From assembly GCA_001972305.1 (NCBI GenBank), contig BDDD01000902.1, positions 62,001 to 126,000 on the forward strand: a DNA stretch of 64,000 nucleotides. The letters run 5' to 3'. Of this stretch, positions 23,590-35,655 are shown piece by piece. The position numbers and the translations under genes are program-made. A model generated the notes under the pieces. The model saw nothing but the letters and a program-made list of their open reading frames with translations, did not search any database and was not told the DNA's origin. The DNA comes from Cephalotus follicularis (Eukaryota; Streptophyta; Magnoliopsida; Oxalidales; Cephalotaceae). Positions within the stretch are counted from its first letter, which is position 1. Each line of letters opens with the position of its first letter.

Positions 23590-24540
23590 ATAATCTCATG
23601 ATAACTATTGTTATAAGAGAACTCAATTAGGGGCAAGTAATCATCCCAACAGCATCCGAAGTCAATGGCACATACCCTAAGCATGTCTTCCAGTGCTTGT
23701 ATGGTTATTTCGGACAAACCATCTATTTTGGGGTGAAAAGCAGTGTTGAAGATCAACTACGTACCCATAGCTATTTGCAGCATCTTTCAAAAACCAGAAG
23801 TGAAACGGCTATCTCTGTCCTAAACTATGCTGACAGTGGCTCCGTGAGCCTTGATTATCTCTTTCATATACAAGCGAGACAATCTATCCATAGAATAAGT
23901 CATCCGAATAGGTATGAAGTGGGCCAACTTCGTGAGCCAATCGACCACAACCCAAATAGCGTCATGTTTGCTACGTGTCAATGGCAATCCAAAAACAAAA
24001 TCCATGGTCAAATGTTCTCACTTCCGCTCGAGAATAAATAAGGGTTGAAGACAACCTGCTGGCCTCTTGTGTTCCGCTTTAGCCTGCTGACAAGTTAGGC
24101 ATCTCGCTATGAACTCTACAATCTCTCGCTTCATACCGTTCCACCAATAGCCGAGTTTAAAGTCTTGATACATCTTTGTACTCCAAGGATGAATGGAGAA
24201 ATGAGATCTATGAGCTTGAGATAAAAGCTCTTCCTTCAACTCGTTATTGGTTGGAACGTATACTCTACCTTGGCACCTCAACAAACCATTGACAGTCCAG
24301 GTGAAATCCGGTTTCAAGTCACCATATATGGTTGTAGCTACTTTCTGCAAGTTTGCATCAGAAAACTGAGCATCTCGGATCCTGTCAAGCAATAACGGCT
24401 GTGCATGAATAAAAGAAAGTGTCATACAAGCCATCCTACGACTCAAGGCATTCGCAACTACATTCTCCTTCCTGGATGATACTCAATATCACAGTTGTAG
24501 TCGCCAAGTAGCTTAAATCGTCTTCTCTGTCTGATGTTCA
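23590..24540 (-). pseudogene. Ty3/gypsy chromovirus-type RNase H end and integrase fragment
   Basis: Read on the minus strand, about 24540-24450 gives the end of an RNase H domain with the typical EYHPGRKENVVANALSRR-like motif. The H2C2 zinc-binding part of the integrase follows (24018-24446: a WWNGMKREI segment and the CxxCQQAKAEHKRPAG motif). The catalytic core is at about 23590-24011, with DFVFGLPLTRSKHDAIWVVV and, further down, a DRDSRFTSGF block. The rest of this element, including gag, protease and reverse transcriptase, is absent. The neighbouring remnant at 24545-28800 is of a different gypsy lineage, so two elements are abutted or nested here. Confidence 0.88.
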
Positions 24541-24779
24541 ACTACGAAGACTCTTATCGTCTTCTCTTGGGTTGCCTAATCAGACCTTCAAAGACATATA
24601 ATGAGGGGCATAGCATAGGATTTCTTGTATAAAACTCAGTATATTAGGTGAAGACTTATATATTATTCTTCTTGCCTCTGCTTTATTTGATGGAAGTATG
24701 TCATCCTTAAGCTAGCTAATGATTGGATCCATCCATCTTGATTCCACGTCAATATTCATCATATCTTCAGTTTCTGACA

Positions 24780-26810
24780 TACTAGGACATTGCATGTCTT
24801 CTTTGAAAACATTCTCCATTTTTGAAATTTCCTTTGCAACAACTAATTCGGACAATACAACTGCAGACATCTGCCCTGCAGTTGTCTTCTCTAGGACTTC
24901 TTAAGAAATGACAATATTGAAAACTTGACATTAATGATCGTACCTTCGCCAAATATTTGGCCATCCCCTCATCTCGGGCTTCATACTCTCCATTAATCTG
25001 GTTGACCACAAGTTGGGAGTCACTAAAAACCCTGATCCTTTGGACTTAGAGGTGTTTAGCTAAGGTAAGACCTTTAATTACAGCTTCATACTCTACTTCG
25101 TCATTGGTTGCTTTAAATTGGAAATGCAAAGCACTCTACAACATCTATCCATTATGCCTAATAAGTACTAGTCATGCTCCACTTTCGTTGAAGGATGATG
25201 ATCCATCTTCGTATAACGCCAGAAGCTCTGCTCTGGGATGTCCTTCCTTTCGTCTTCGTATTTTATTTTGTTGGGAGTACACTCTATTACAAAATATGTC
25301 AGTATTTGAGCGTTAATAGCTGGTCTAGGCTCGTATCGGATATCGTACTCCCCTAAGTCCAAGGCCATTTAACCAACATGCCTGAGGTATATGGTTTTTG
25401 TAGAACCTACCTAAGTGGTCTGTTTTTCAGCACTCTGATAGTTTGCGCTTGAAAATATGGTCTGAGTTTCTAAGTAGAGATCACCACGGCATATGCAAAC
25501 TTTTCTATCTATGAATACCTACTCTCTACTTCAATAACAGCTTTACTTACATAATACACAGGTCTCTGAAGCCTTCCTTCTTCTCTGATCAGAACAGAAC
25601 TAACCGCACCTTTAACTATTGATAAGTATAGATAAAGAATATCTCCAGGCTGGGGTTTGGTCATCATGGGTGATGAAGTGAGATACTGCTTAAGTTGTAA
25701 GAATGCCATTTGGCATTCATCAGACCATACGAAACTCTCTGGATTCCTAAGTACTTTGAGGAATATAAGGCATTTCTCTGCCATTCTAGATACAAATCTA
25801 CTCAATGCAGCAACTCTGCCATTTAGTCTTTGAACTTCACTTACAGTTCTGGGGAGATCCATGTTTTGGATTACTGAAATCTTCTTTGGATTGACTTCGA
25901 TCCCCTTATTGGACACTATAAAGCACAAAATTTTTCTTGAGGTAACTCCGAAGGCACAATTTACGAGATTCAGTTTTAGCCCATATCATCTCGATACTTG
26001 AAGGTCTCTCCGAGGTCTTCAACATGAGATCTTTGATATCTGGTTTTGACGAGCATGTCATCTACATATACATCCATGTTTTTACCAATCTGATCTTGAA
26101 AGATCTTATTCACTAGACGTTGATAAGTAGCACTACATTTTTAGACCAAAATACATCATTTTATAATAATGCGCACATTGGTCTGTAATTATTAAGGTTT
26201 TATCCTCATCCAGAGGATGCATTATGATTTGATTATATCCTGAGTAGCCGTCCATGAAACTCAATAATCTGTGTCCCGAAGTAGCATCTACCAGCTGATC
26301 AATCTTTGTGTGAGGAAAGTGATATTTAGGGTAGGCCTTGTTTAGATCTGTGAAGTCTATGCACATTCTCCACTTGTCATTGGGCTTTCACACCATAACC
26401 ACATTCACTAGCCATGTCGAGTAGTGTTCTTCTCTAATAAAATCGGCCTTAAGGAGTTTTTCAACCTCCTCTGCTATATCAACCTGCCTTTCAGGAGAAA
26501 AGTTCCCCTTCTTCTGCTTGACTAGAAGGTAGTTTGGGTCTATACTTAGCCTGTGAACAATAAAATCTGCGGTGACCCCAGAACCTCCTCTGACGAGGAG
26601 AACACATCCTTTATTACTTTTCAAAAATTGGATAACCACTTGTTTCTTTGGGTCTTGTAACTTCGACCCAATGCGAAAGACCCTAGTCTTATATGTTTCG
26701 TCAACTATCACCTGGACAAGATCATCCATAGGTTCTGGTCTCTCTGGATCGATTTCATCTCTAGAATTTATATTCCCTATGGACAGAGCTTTCTCTATAC
26801 CTTTCAACTT
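24780..26810 (-). pseudogene. Tat reverse transcriptase and RNase H remnant
   Basis: 26133-26366 carries CIDFTDLNKAYPKYHFPHTKID and SFMDGYSGYNQIIMHP, the first RT blocks of the Tat lineage. 25509-25928 continues with EVNPKKISVIQ and LNGRVAALSRFVSRMAEKC. 25168-25368 and 24782-25009 hold RNase H pieces (LGEYDIRYEPRPAI; NGEYEARDEGMAKYLAKV). 26388-26807 is the linker between protease and RT with FSPERQVDIAEEVEKLLKA. At least four interruptions separate these blocks. Confidence 0.88.
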
Positions 26811-26822
26811 TATGGCGATAAC

Positions 26823-27180
26823 CTAGCACTCCCGTGCTGCTGTTTGATCTCTTCTTATTTGACCTACACAATTCTTAGTAGGAAATTTAACCATCAGGTG
26901 TTTGGTTGAGACTGTTGCACTAAACAGATTCATACTTGGTCGATCAAAAATTGCATTATAAGGGCTAGGCGTATTAATCACGATAAATGTCACGTCCCTG
27001 AAAACGTGTCTCAAGGGTTCCCCTATAATGACTAGAAGAGTCACTGACCCCATTGGGTACACCACTTCTCCCGAAAAACCAATCAGAGGAGTCTTAACAG
27101 GCTTCAAGTTTTCCTATGAGATTTTCAACTAATCAAGGGTATGCTTATAAAGAATATCAGCTGAACTACCTCCATCAATC
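26823..27180 (-). pseudogene. Tat aspartic protease remnant
   Basis: 26823-27107 reads VKTPLIGFSGEVV through YNAIFDRPSMNL, the conserved retropepsin-like segment of Tat elements. The active-site region (ILIDGGSSADILYKH-like) lies just upstream at about 27115-27180 and is separated by a stop. The paralogous segment at 53583-54065 is intact across this point. Confidence 0.8.
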
Positions 27181-27690
27181 AAGATTCTCCTTACTATAAA
27201 TAGATCTACACTGAGTTCTACCACCACTAGATCTGCATGGAGTAGTAATACGCCATCAAGGTCTGCATCACTGAAGTTGATCAAATCTTCAAAGATGCCA
27301 CTTTATGTTTATTAGGTTGTTGTACCGCCATAGTTCTTTAGGCATACGCCTTTTGAGAAGAATTTGCATCTCCAGTAAATGAGGGTCCTCCCGAGATAGT
27401 ATTAATAATACCTCGAGGTTCCCTTACAATCCTGTTTTGTGGTTGCTCACCTCGTAGCTCAGTCCTTTGTTCTCTATTAGGATTGCCCTTAAATAGCCCC
27501 AAATAACTCTCTTAGATTAATCTATCGATCTCATTCTTCAGATGTCCACATTCATTTGTATCGTGACCATTATCATGATGAAACTCACAATATTTATTTT
27601 GGTTTCTCGTCTCTAGAGGACCTTTCATTCTCTCTAGGTACTTTATCGACGCGTTTTTGATTTCTTGAAGTATATTCGCATATGATTCCG

Positions 27691-28790
27691 TTAACGATGT
27701 GCACTTTTTGAAACCTCTGAACTGAGTTTTTTTATTTTCGGATCTATTATTCTTTTTATTACGAGCATCATTTCCTTCCTTTTTTCACCACTACCTTGTC
27801 CAGGCCTACTGGACTCGCCTCTTTTGGTATCTTTATCTGCTCTGACATCTATTGCGTTCATCTCTTCCTCTACATTGATGTACTTCTTTACTGTTTTCAG
27901 AAGTTCTTCCATATTTGCTGGATGCATTTTCATCAGAGAAAATTTGAATGAAGTCTTTTTCAGACCACTCAATAGTGTCGCAACTGCAAAAGATAACACA
28001 AGATCTTTGACCTGCAGAGATTCTTTATTGAATCGTGCCAGGTATTGTCTCGGACCTCCATTATCTTTCTGCACTATAGTCATCATGTATGTAAAGGTCT
28101 TTTTTTTTGCAACCTACTATTAACGAACTTGGACATGAATAACTCACTGAGTTGGAAAAAAGAGCAGATAGATTGTGGTGCTAACATACCTTACCTAATC
28201 GGAGCAACTCCCGTGAAAGTAGCAGGAAATGCTCAGCAGAGGATAGCATCTGTAACTGGGTGGATAAGCGTACTCTTACGATAGAAACATACATGATTGA
28301 GTGGATCCTTAGTCCCATCATATTTCTCTATGGTTAGAGGCTTAAACTACGTGGGAAAAGGTTCTTCCATGATCGCAAAGATGAAAAGGTTGTTACTCAT
28401 ATCCTTAAACTCTAGTTGGTAACCCCCTTTGTGATCGGCATCTCTGGTTCCACCAAGCCTTCTCTCCATATCAACCATCCATCTCTGCAGCTCTGTTCTC
28501 TGAATAGGTTGTGCCCTAGTCCTGCTAGTGGCATGAGATTGTCCCCTCCTGGGAGACCTTTGTTAAACAGGTTCTTACCCTAACCTGTCATGAACTTGTG
28601 CTCTATCGAGTCCGTCAAAAACTTAATTGTTGGGTTGCCTGTCTACAGACTTGTTGTGATATGGCCTTTGTTCTCAAAAGTTATCTCTAATAGCATCATT
28701 TGTAGAGCAGGCTTCTTCTGGCCCATGGACGACGTTCCTTGCATCAGAAGATGCTCTTCGAGTAGACCTACTCATTCATGAACCTCTATA
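27691..28790 (-). pseudogene. Tat gag remnant
   Basis: The open frame 27691-28086 carries a retrotransposon gag block (QYLARFNKESLQVKDL, then LLSGLKKTSFKFSLMK and a VKKYINVEEEM segment). Upstream, to about 28790, further gag sequence can be read with stops, including a YDGTKDPLNHV motif. It is homologous to the gag at 54735-55310. Confidence 0.82.
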
Positions 28791-28800
28791 TTGATTTACA

Positions 28801-30635
28801 GGGAATGGATCCTTAGTCCTGTCATATTTGATTTTATGACTTCTCCATCTTTTATTGATGACATACCCTTGTTAGGGTTTGAACTTTGGTATTGCCAATA
28901 ATAATCAATGCATGTGTCATTAGGATATGCCTTTGAGGATGACTTCTCCATTTTTTTTCAATCAACTTTAAACTAGGTAATCAAAACCTGATTAATGTAT
29001 ATTTGAAACATATATTATCCGAAACATACAAGTTTAGTTTCATCTTTATATTTCATGTCAACATAAGACGAGAATGCACGATCGGTCCGATTCAATTACA
29101 GCTATAAAAATTAGCTACAAAATGACAAACAATTCAGTTTTTCATTGTATATATAAAGTTTTGTTTTTTGAAAGTGACATTTGAAGGTGATATTGTGCTT
29201 ATCTTGAATTGGAATAGACCCCTATCTTTTGTCCACCAAAGATGGTTTAAAAACCCATGACCTACAATACACCAACCATGCTCTTCTTAACAATGTCCAC
29301 ATCATTATTCCATCTTTTCAACTGTCTTACCCATCCTAAATCGAGCAAGCACTCTTAAGATATGGGTAAGGAGAAAATCAGGATATATTCCGCTTAATAA
29401 TTATTTTAAATTTATTCATTACAGTTTGACAAAAATCACCATTAAGGAAAATATTAAATACAGACTATCAAATGGGAGACAAAAAATTAGGAAATTGATG
29501 AGAAGAAACCTCCCATACCCATTTCGTGGTATCATTATTTTTAAATTAGATATTTGATAGCCGTACTTGTTCAAAAATTTACTAGCAAAAACAGTGCTTG
29601 TATAAATAAAAATACTTTAACCTATGTAAGTTGCTAATATAGATAACTCAAATACATAATCACTTTAAGTAGTACTTATGGTTATTATTTTTAAATTTAA
29701 CTGTCAGTTTTGTATTTCAATTTAATTACCAGTTTTGTCTTTTATCAATATAAATTTTTAAATCAATCAAATATTAAAGATATTTTAAACTAATCTTTAA
29801 TTATATATAAATAAATTTCATATATACAAATAAAATATTTAATTCTCATGACCCACAAAAGGAAATATGATTCTAGCAATCCAACCTTTATATATAAAAA
29901 AAAAAGGAAAAAAATTACCAAACCCTCTAATCAAAATAAATATAAAATTCATATAAACGACTATTGTTTACTGCACCTGAATCTGTCGTGTCCACTTTAG
30001 TCGATGTGACATTATTTCTTCAACCGCGTATCAAACTTGAATTTAAAGGGAATTTTATGCCTATTTGTTGAAAAATCTACAAGTTTTGATAGTTGTCTAA
30101 AAACTACTTTCTCTATGCTGAAGCTTTACAACAATGCACTCTACAAATTCCAACTCTTACCTGTCTAGAAGTTTGACAGCATCAGAACCAAAATGGAAGA
30201 GATACGTTATTGATCAAATTTAATTTGGTATCAACTTTTGAACCAAATCCAGTATTTTCAATCTCACAAGTTCAAGCTCAAAGAAAAGTATCGATGTTTA
30301 ATGCCTTCCACAGATCTTTCAAGTATGCGACATAAGCATCAAATATGTAAGTTCAACGGAAACAGAGATGCATACGCCTTCAAAAATTCCATTAGCCCAT
30401 AACAAATTATGTATATCAATTGTGTGTAACCATCTAATTTTCTATAGCGGCCAACAAACTTCCAACAGAACCATTCAACATTTGAACAGGTGTTTGAAGT
30501 GAACAAGCCAAAGCTGTAACACCACCTCCATAAACTTAGGTTCAAAAGAGAGCACTAGCAATATAGCTTGCGATTTGCCGATATCACACATGCAAAAGGC
30601 ATATGCTTAAAAAAAGGCAATGTAGACCAATGAAA
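28801..30635. other. AT-rich non-coding DNA with an unassigned coding-like patch
   Basis: No retroelement end was found near 28800. On the minus strand, about 30430-30540 can be read for some 30 residues without a stop (GGGVTALACSLQTPVQML and onwards), and about 30290-30350 gives a second short stretch (FDAYVAYLKDLWKALNID). I do not recognise either. They lie downstream, in the sense of the TRXO/RPS3 locus, and could be relics of a host gene. Confidence 0.4.
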
Positions 30636-30695
30636 AATATCAGCACCAATTATTTCATCCACCACCTCTTTATTTTGAATAAAATGAAGCCTCTG
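30636..30695 (-). pseudogene. Relic of the thioredoxin-o last coding exon
   Basis: Minus-strand sequence after a TTTTTTTTGCTGCAG acceptor-like motif translates as (QR)LHFIQNKEVVDEIIGADI. This matches the C-terminal strand and helix region of mitochondrial thioredoxin-o (compare TLHFF...EIVGADV in the family). The conserved AVPT before it, with the cis-proline, is not present, and the last about 12 residues after GAD are not continuous. It is in the right order and strand relative to the TRXO second exon at 34589-34660. I regard it as a relic. Confidence 0.55.
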
Positions 30696-33600
30696 CTGCA
30701 GCAAAAAAAAACATCAGCAACTATTTTTTTTTTATTCTTCTGTCTGTGCTTGTGTGTGCACAATCCATGTTGTACAGGCGGGACAGCTAAAGATAATTAC
30801 TCAGGACTGTTCTGTTACATATTAGCGACCATTTGCTTCAAGTGCGTGCACTTATATGGTTAAAATGTCAATAGTCAGTTCGGTTAACTAATTAAAGGGC
30901 AGATGAGTAACTTATAAGCAATGACATTCAAAACCTAGTGAAATTAGAGGAAAAAAATCCGATTAGATAAAACGTACAATAAATTTAATCAACATATAAG
31001 AACTAAAGAAATCGTTAGCAAGGCCCAGACCTCAATATAACTATGTTAATTCCGTTGATCCTCTTTTAGATCATAAACACGCAACAGTATCCTGAACTGT
31101 AAGTTATTAAAAATTATTTCATTTAACATTACATTACACTTCAGATAAGAATACAGTTTATTTTATTTTATTTGCTCCTGAGTACTTATCCATTACATGT
31201 CTTCATTTAGGAAGCAATACTTTCGCAACACTTTCTTTTCATTAAAAACAAACTTCCTGAAGATAGCATATCTTCCCTTACTACCTTGAAAAGCACTCTA
31301 ATAATTTGCTACTTTGTTAACATTAATGAGAAGGATGAATACTGTCGAATGTGACCTCGTTTATTTTAAAAATTGGTCAAAGAAACTGAAAAACAGAAAA
31401 TTGTACGAGGAAGATAGAAAGTTATGTAAACAAAAGGTATATATAGACACAAATAAGCCCTTTGCTTCCAATAGCTATTTATGAACAACAATATTTAAAC
31501 AATTCCAGAAAGGGGGACCAAGTTATCTTACCACGGAGGTAACTTCTAGCTTCCTCCATATGTTTTTAAAGCCTTCCTGCAGATAGATTAAAAAAAAATA
31601 GTTCTAGCAGATTTCTGATGCAAAATTAGTAACTCTACCACAATAAAGAATAGGTAAAATTAAGATATAGAGGAGACAACAATGGATTGAGCTGAGCCAT
31701 CAAGCAGAAAATGAGCTTTATGGGTGCTCATTATCAGACAAATCATCATTCCAAACACGAGCACAAGTTAAATGACTTTGATAGGATGACACCTAGCAGT
31801 ATGCCTACACTTGTTTGTTTTAATCTATCTATATTTTCTTTCGTAACACCTCAACCACTACTTAAGAAACCTTTAACATGTCTTCAGACAATGATGTACC
31901 CAACAGACTAGAGTTACTCAAATTAAGAAACTGAACAGTAGTAAGAAGTATAAGGGGAAGGAGCAGAAGTCTATGAGAGAAAAGATACAAAGAGGAAGGG
32001 AAGAGAAAAACAAATCCTACACAGAGTCTTAGAAAGAAAAAGAAAGAGAGGGATAAAAATTGTGCCAACAGGAATTCGAATATATTTTCCTATCATCGAT
32101 ATTCGTGACACTTCATACAGTTGTAAAACGAAGCATATATATAGGCTTGTTTTCTGGATTCACTAGGAGACCTACGATTTTCGCTGATTGACCATTGTAA
32201 TCAGACTATCAACCCTTTTCGCTCAGAGGGTAGGAATCAGGAATCTTCCCTTTTGCATTTCTTATATAAAAGAAAAAACCATTAACCCTATAAGCATTTA
32301 AAATTAAGGCACTAAATCAAGAAAATTACCTAAAATAGCTCAGACTAGAGCTAAATTAAGAAGATAATTCATGCTCAGGGTAAAAGCAAAACTTCAGTCA
32401 TCATCAGCATCATAAATTGTTTAACTTTTAAATCATATTTGCTAATTACATACATTATAAAGGTGCGATCTGTCTTTCCCACCCTAAATTCTTCCATTCC
32501 ATTCAATTCAGTCACTTCTCCCTAACCCTGAACCAATTAAGATTTGGTATAAAATGTCTAAATACAAACCAACAAATTACATGCATCAATAGCATGCCTC
32601 ATAACAGTCACACTGATTAGAAAAAGACATAGAGTGCGTACATTTAAGTTAGTGAAGCATTTTGCAAGTTCTATGGACAGAGCTAGACCTCCCTCAAGGT
32701 ATTTTTCTCGTTCTATCATATTCCCCTCCTATTTTTGGGGTATCTCTCTCCTGACACCCGATTTACATCATGAACATTGTTTACTTGATTGCAATAACAT
32801 AACAAGAAGGCTTAGAGAACATGAATTACTCATTCAAAGAGGACACCAACAAAATTAAAGTAAAACCAAATAAAGTAAAACATCATAAAGCAAACACTGA
32901 TCAATATTCAGGCCAAAAAAATTGAAAGAAAAATTAAGAAACAATCTCACAAAAATAGAGGGAAGAAATTCTTCTGAGAAGTTCAAATTTGTGCAGGAAG
33001 AACAAAATCTTGATGGACAAAAACAAAAGCAGAAGGCGAAAGAGAGGTGTTTAAAAATTCAAAAACCTTAGTGCTGTCCCACAATTTTCAGTATAGACAA
33101 CCTGTGTTTGTCCTTTGTAAACTTTAGATAATTAAATAAGGCCTTCTAACTCCAGCTAACAAGGACATCATTTGTTAGCAGTCTAGTTTCTTACTCTCAA
33201 TTTATTAAAAGTTTGATAGTATTTTGTATTGGGCTTGGGGATCCAAATAAGTCTGACACTATTCAGCAGGTCCTTAGTCAAGAAGGGTTAAGATTGTCGT
33301 TTTGATGAATCTTTCCACGATACAAAGAACCAAAAACACCTTCCACGAAGAAAAGGGAACAAAATAAGGGTGAAAAATACTAAGAAAAGATATGAAGTGA
33401 AGCAAATACAGGAGTATCGGTCAAGCAAAAGAAAGCTAGGACAACAAATTCCTAAGTTAAACCCCATGATTATTAAAAAGACAGCATTTTCAAAGCGAGC
33501 CATCTCAGTTATTAATATTATAGTACTAGAAATTCTTCCCACTACAATAGTTATATCCAATCTCACACACACATTACACGTTGGTAGAACGCTGATTTCT

Positions 33601-34588
33601 TCAATATATCAGCCACCTCTTTCTCACATCATGCATTGGTCGGTACCTCAGTGGTAGCTGATTTTTCTTATATATATCAGAATAATATGATATTTCAGCT
33701 TTTAGCACCATATGAATAACACAGCTCCTAATCTATGATTGTCTTAAATAGTGTAGATGGTGTGCTTAACACGTATAAGAACATAATTAATTCAACATTA
33801 CCTTACTTGATTCCAATAAAAACCTTGTAATGGATTTAACACAGATATAATTTCATTATGAAAGGTGTCTAAGTGCGTGCATGCATAGAAAAATAAAGGT
33901 AGGACGGAATGTCAACCATTAATTGATGAAATTGATACAACAAAATGCCAAGGAGAATACTCACAAAGTGGATCAAACCCATATCCATCGAAAATGTTAA
34001 TTTTTAGGGAATGAAGATGTATAATTTCGAACCTAAGAAAACTAATCGATCTATAATCAGGGAATGGAGATAAATAACAAACTAAAACAGCTTGATTTAG
34101 TTGAGTTGAGTTTAATAATCAGTAGAACCTCCCTCCCTCTATGTCTTGTCCTATGGGAACAGGTACTTGAAGGAAAAACCAAAAAGCCATGGGGAAAATT
34201 TCTAACTAATCTATCTCAGTCTCTCATTCCAATGCAAACTATGAGATATGGTTAATGAAAGGAGGAAAAAAACTGCCTGCACAAGATGCATGTACCCTAT
34301 TTAGAACAACGATCTTTAAATCATTGGAAGACAAATCACTGAAAGACATACAAAGGACAGAGATCTCCAAAAGCAAAGTGCATTCACTAGGAAATTAATT
34401 CATTTCTAATTAGATTGGGAACTTACAAGGGGCACACCATGGCAGCAATAAAATAGAACATTGCGAGCACACATTACCCTGTACAATTATTTGAACATGA
34501 GAGTAATCAACAATGAGTTTTCTACAAGCTATTTACCAAGACTTTCCCCCTCCCAAACAAAAAGAAAGAAAGAAAGAAAGCAAAACAC
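30696..34588. other. Probable TRXO intron or decayed region; no catalytic exon seen
   Basis: AT-rich with scattered short open frames. I searched by eye on the minus strand for an exon encoding the thioredoxin WCGPC motif and did not find one. A short acceptor-to-donor segment at about 31520-31565 is mentioned under rejected items. The A-tract (AAAGAAAG)n at 34561-34580 is a microsatellite next to the exon donor. Confidence 0.5.
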
Positions 34589-34660
34589 CTTGAATTTTGC
34601 TAAGTGAGCTATTGAACTCTTCTTCTGGCTTGACAAGGACAATGTTGGTTGGATCTGAAA
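34589..34660 (-). CDS. Thioredoxin-o second exon (72 bp)
   Basis: The exon is bounded by TTTCAG at 34661-34666 and a CAAG/GTGTTT donor at 34588. It enters and leaves in phase 1 and encodes VSDPTNIVLVKPEEEF followed by NSSLSKIQ. This is the strand-helix start of mitochondrial thioredoxin-o, which in Arabidopsis TRXO1 reads GVVLVKSEEEFINAMSKAQ. A second TTTCAG six bases further in would give an alternative acceptor in the same frame. It can be joined in frame to either presequence exon copy (donors at 37760/37759 and 35760/35759). Without the downstream catalytic exon a functional thioredoxin is doubtful. Confidence 0.8.
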
Positions 34661-35655
34661 CTGAAACATTGAACTAGCATAAAACCAAATTTTTTGCAAG
34701 GAAATTTCATTTCAAAAAATATAGAGTTCATTGCACCTGAGAACAATAAAAAAAATTCTAATTATGCTAGTAATAAACATATATTTGCATGATCAGTAAC
34801 AGATCAAAACAAAACTGAGAATACTAGCCATATTATTTAAGATGTAACTAGGCTTTAAATAAGCATACAAGCTCACAAGTAGAGTTGTTCTAGAGTCTCG
34901 AGCTCACATATAGAGTTGTTCTTGACTCTATAAGCTAAAACAATAAACAAGCCTAAAATATAATACGTTGTCTGAATGAGCCACAAGGTCCATAAAAACA
35001 AAAATCCACAATTTTGTAGTACAGACTGAGCTTGAGTTCATGATTGTCATGTTTGACCAACAAAACCTGAGCTCGTTAAAAAGTGGCTGATTGAATATTG
35101 AACATTGGAAAGTTCAGCTTGAATCAGCTCATTTTCAACCATAGATTGCACAACAAGATAACGTCCGAAATGCCCAAAAGATAATCTCAGAAATAAAAGT
35201 GTTAGTAATGTGCTTCCCAAAATTGCTATATCTTTGCTAGTAATGTGCATAGCCAAATTATCCTCAATTATCAGTAAATATTACCTTTTCTACTTTTTGT
35301 TTAAGAGAGACATCAAAAAAAAGTAGCTTCCTCATTGTTTTCATTAAATTTTCCATTTTCATCAAAGTTTTGACTACCCCAAGAATCTAACCACTCTAAA
35401 TCCCACCTTGCACACTCTAACAAAGCTAAACCAGTATAAATCAAATCGATACTGTACATAAAGCAAATTCCATAGAAAACGCAAATAAAGTTGTAATAAT
35501 ACAATTGAATAAACTTTTAAGACTAATAGTAGCTTTAATTTCTTAAAGAAATTCAACATATTCAACTTATACTGTTTCCAAACACACACACACACAATGC
35601 TAATAATAGTAAAAAGTAATATAAAATTCATAAAACAACGACAACAAAAAGAGTT

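Larger units (their letters stand above)
24545..28800 (-). mobile_element. Tat-lineage Ty3/gypsy remnant without integrase or LTRs
   Basis: Minus-strand order from the right is gag (27691-28790), protease (26823-27180), reverse transcriptase (about 25940-26810) and RNase H (24780-25930). A WMDPII-type linker follows at 24650-24780. All modules carry stops or frame changes. The integrase expected below 24650 is missing; another element's integrase lies there. No flanking LTRs could be matched. Confidence 0.85.

Noticed and set aside
31515-31565. Possible TRXO exon after CTGCAG, ending before GTAAGATAAC
   Set aside because: One frame gives RL-stop-KHMEEA, vaguely like the TRXO C-terminus (RLKNxMEEL). 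It contains a stop and lies upstream of the better last-exon relic at 30636-30695, so the order is wrong.
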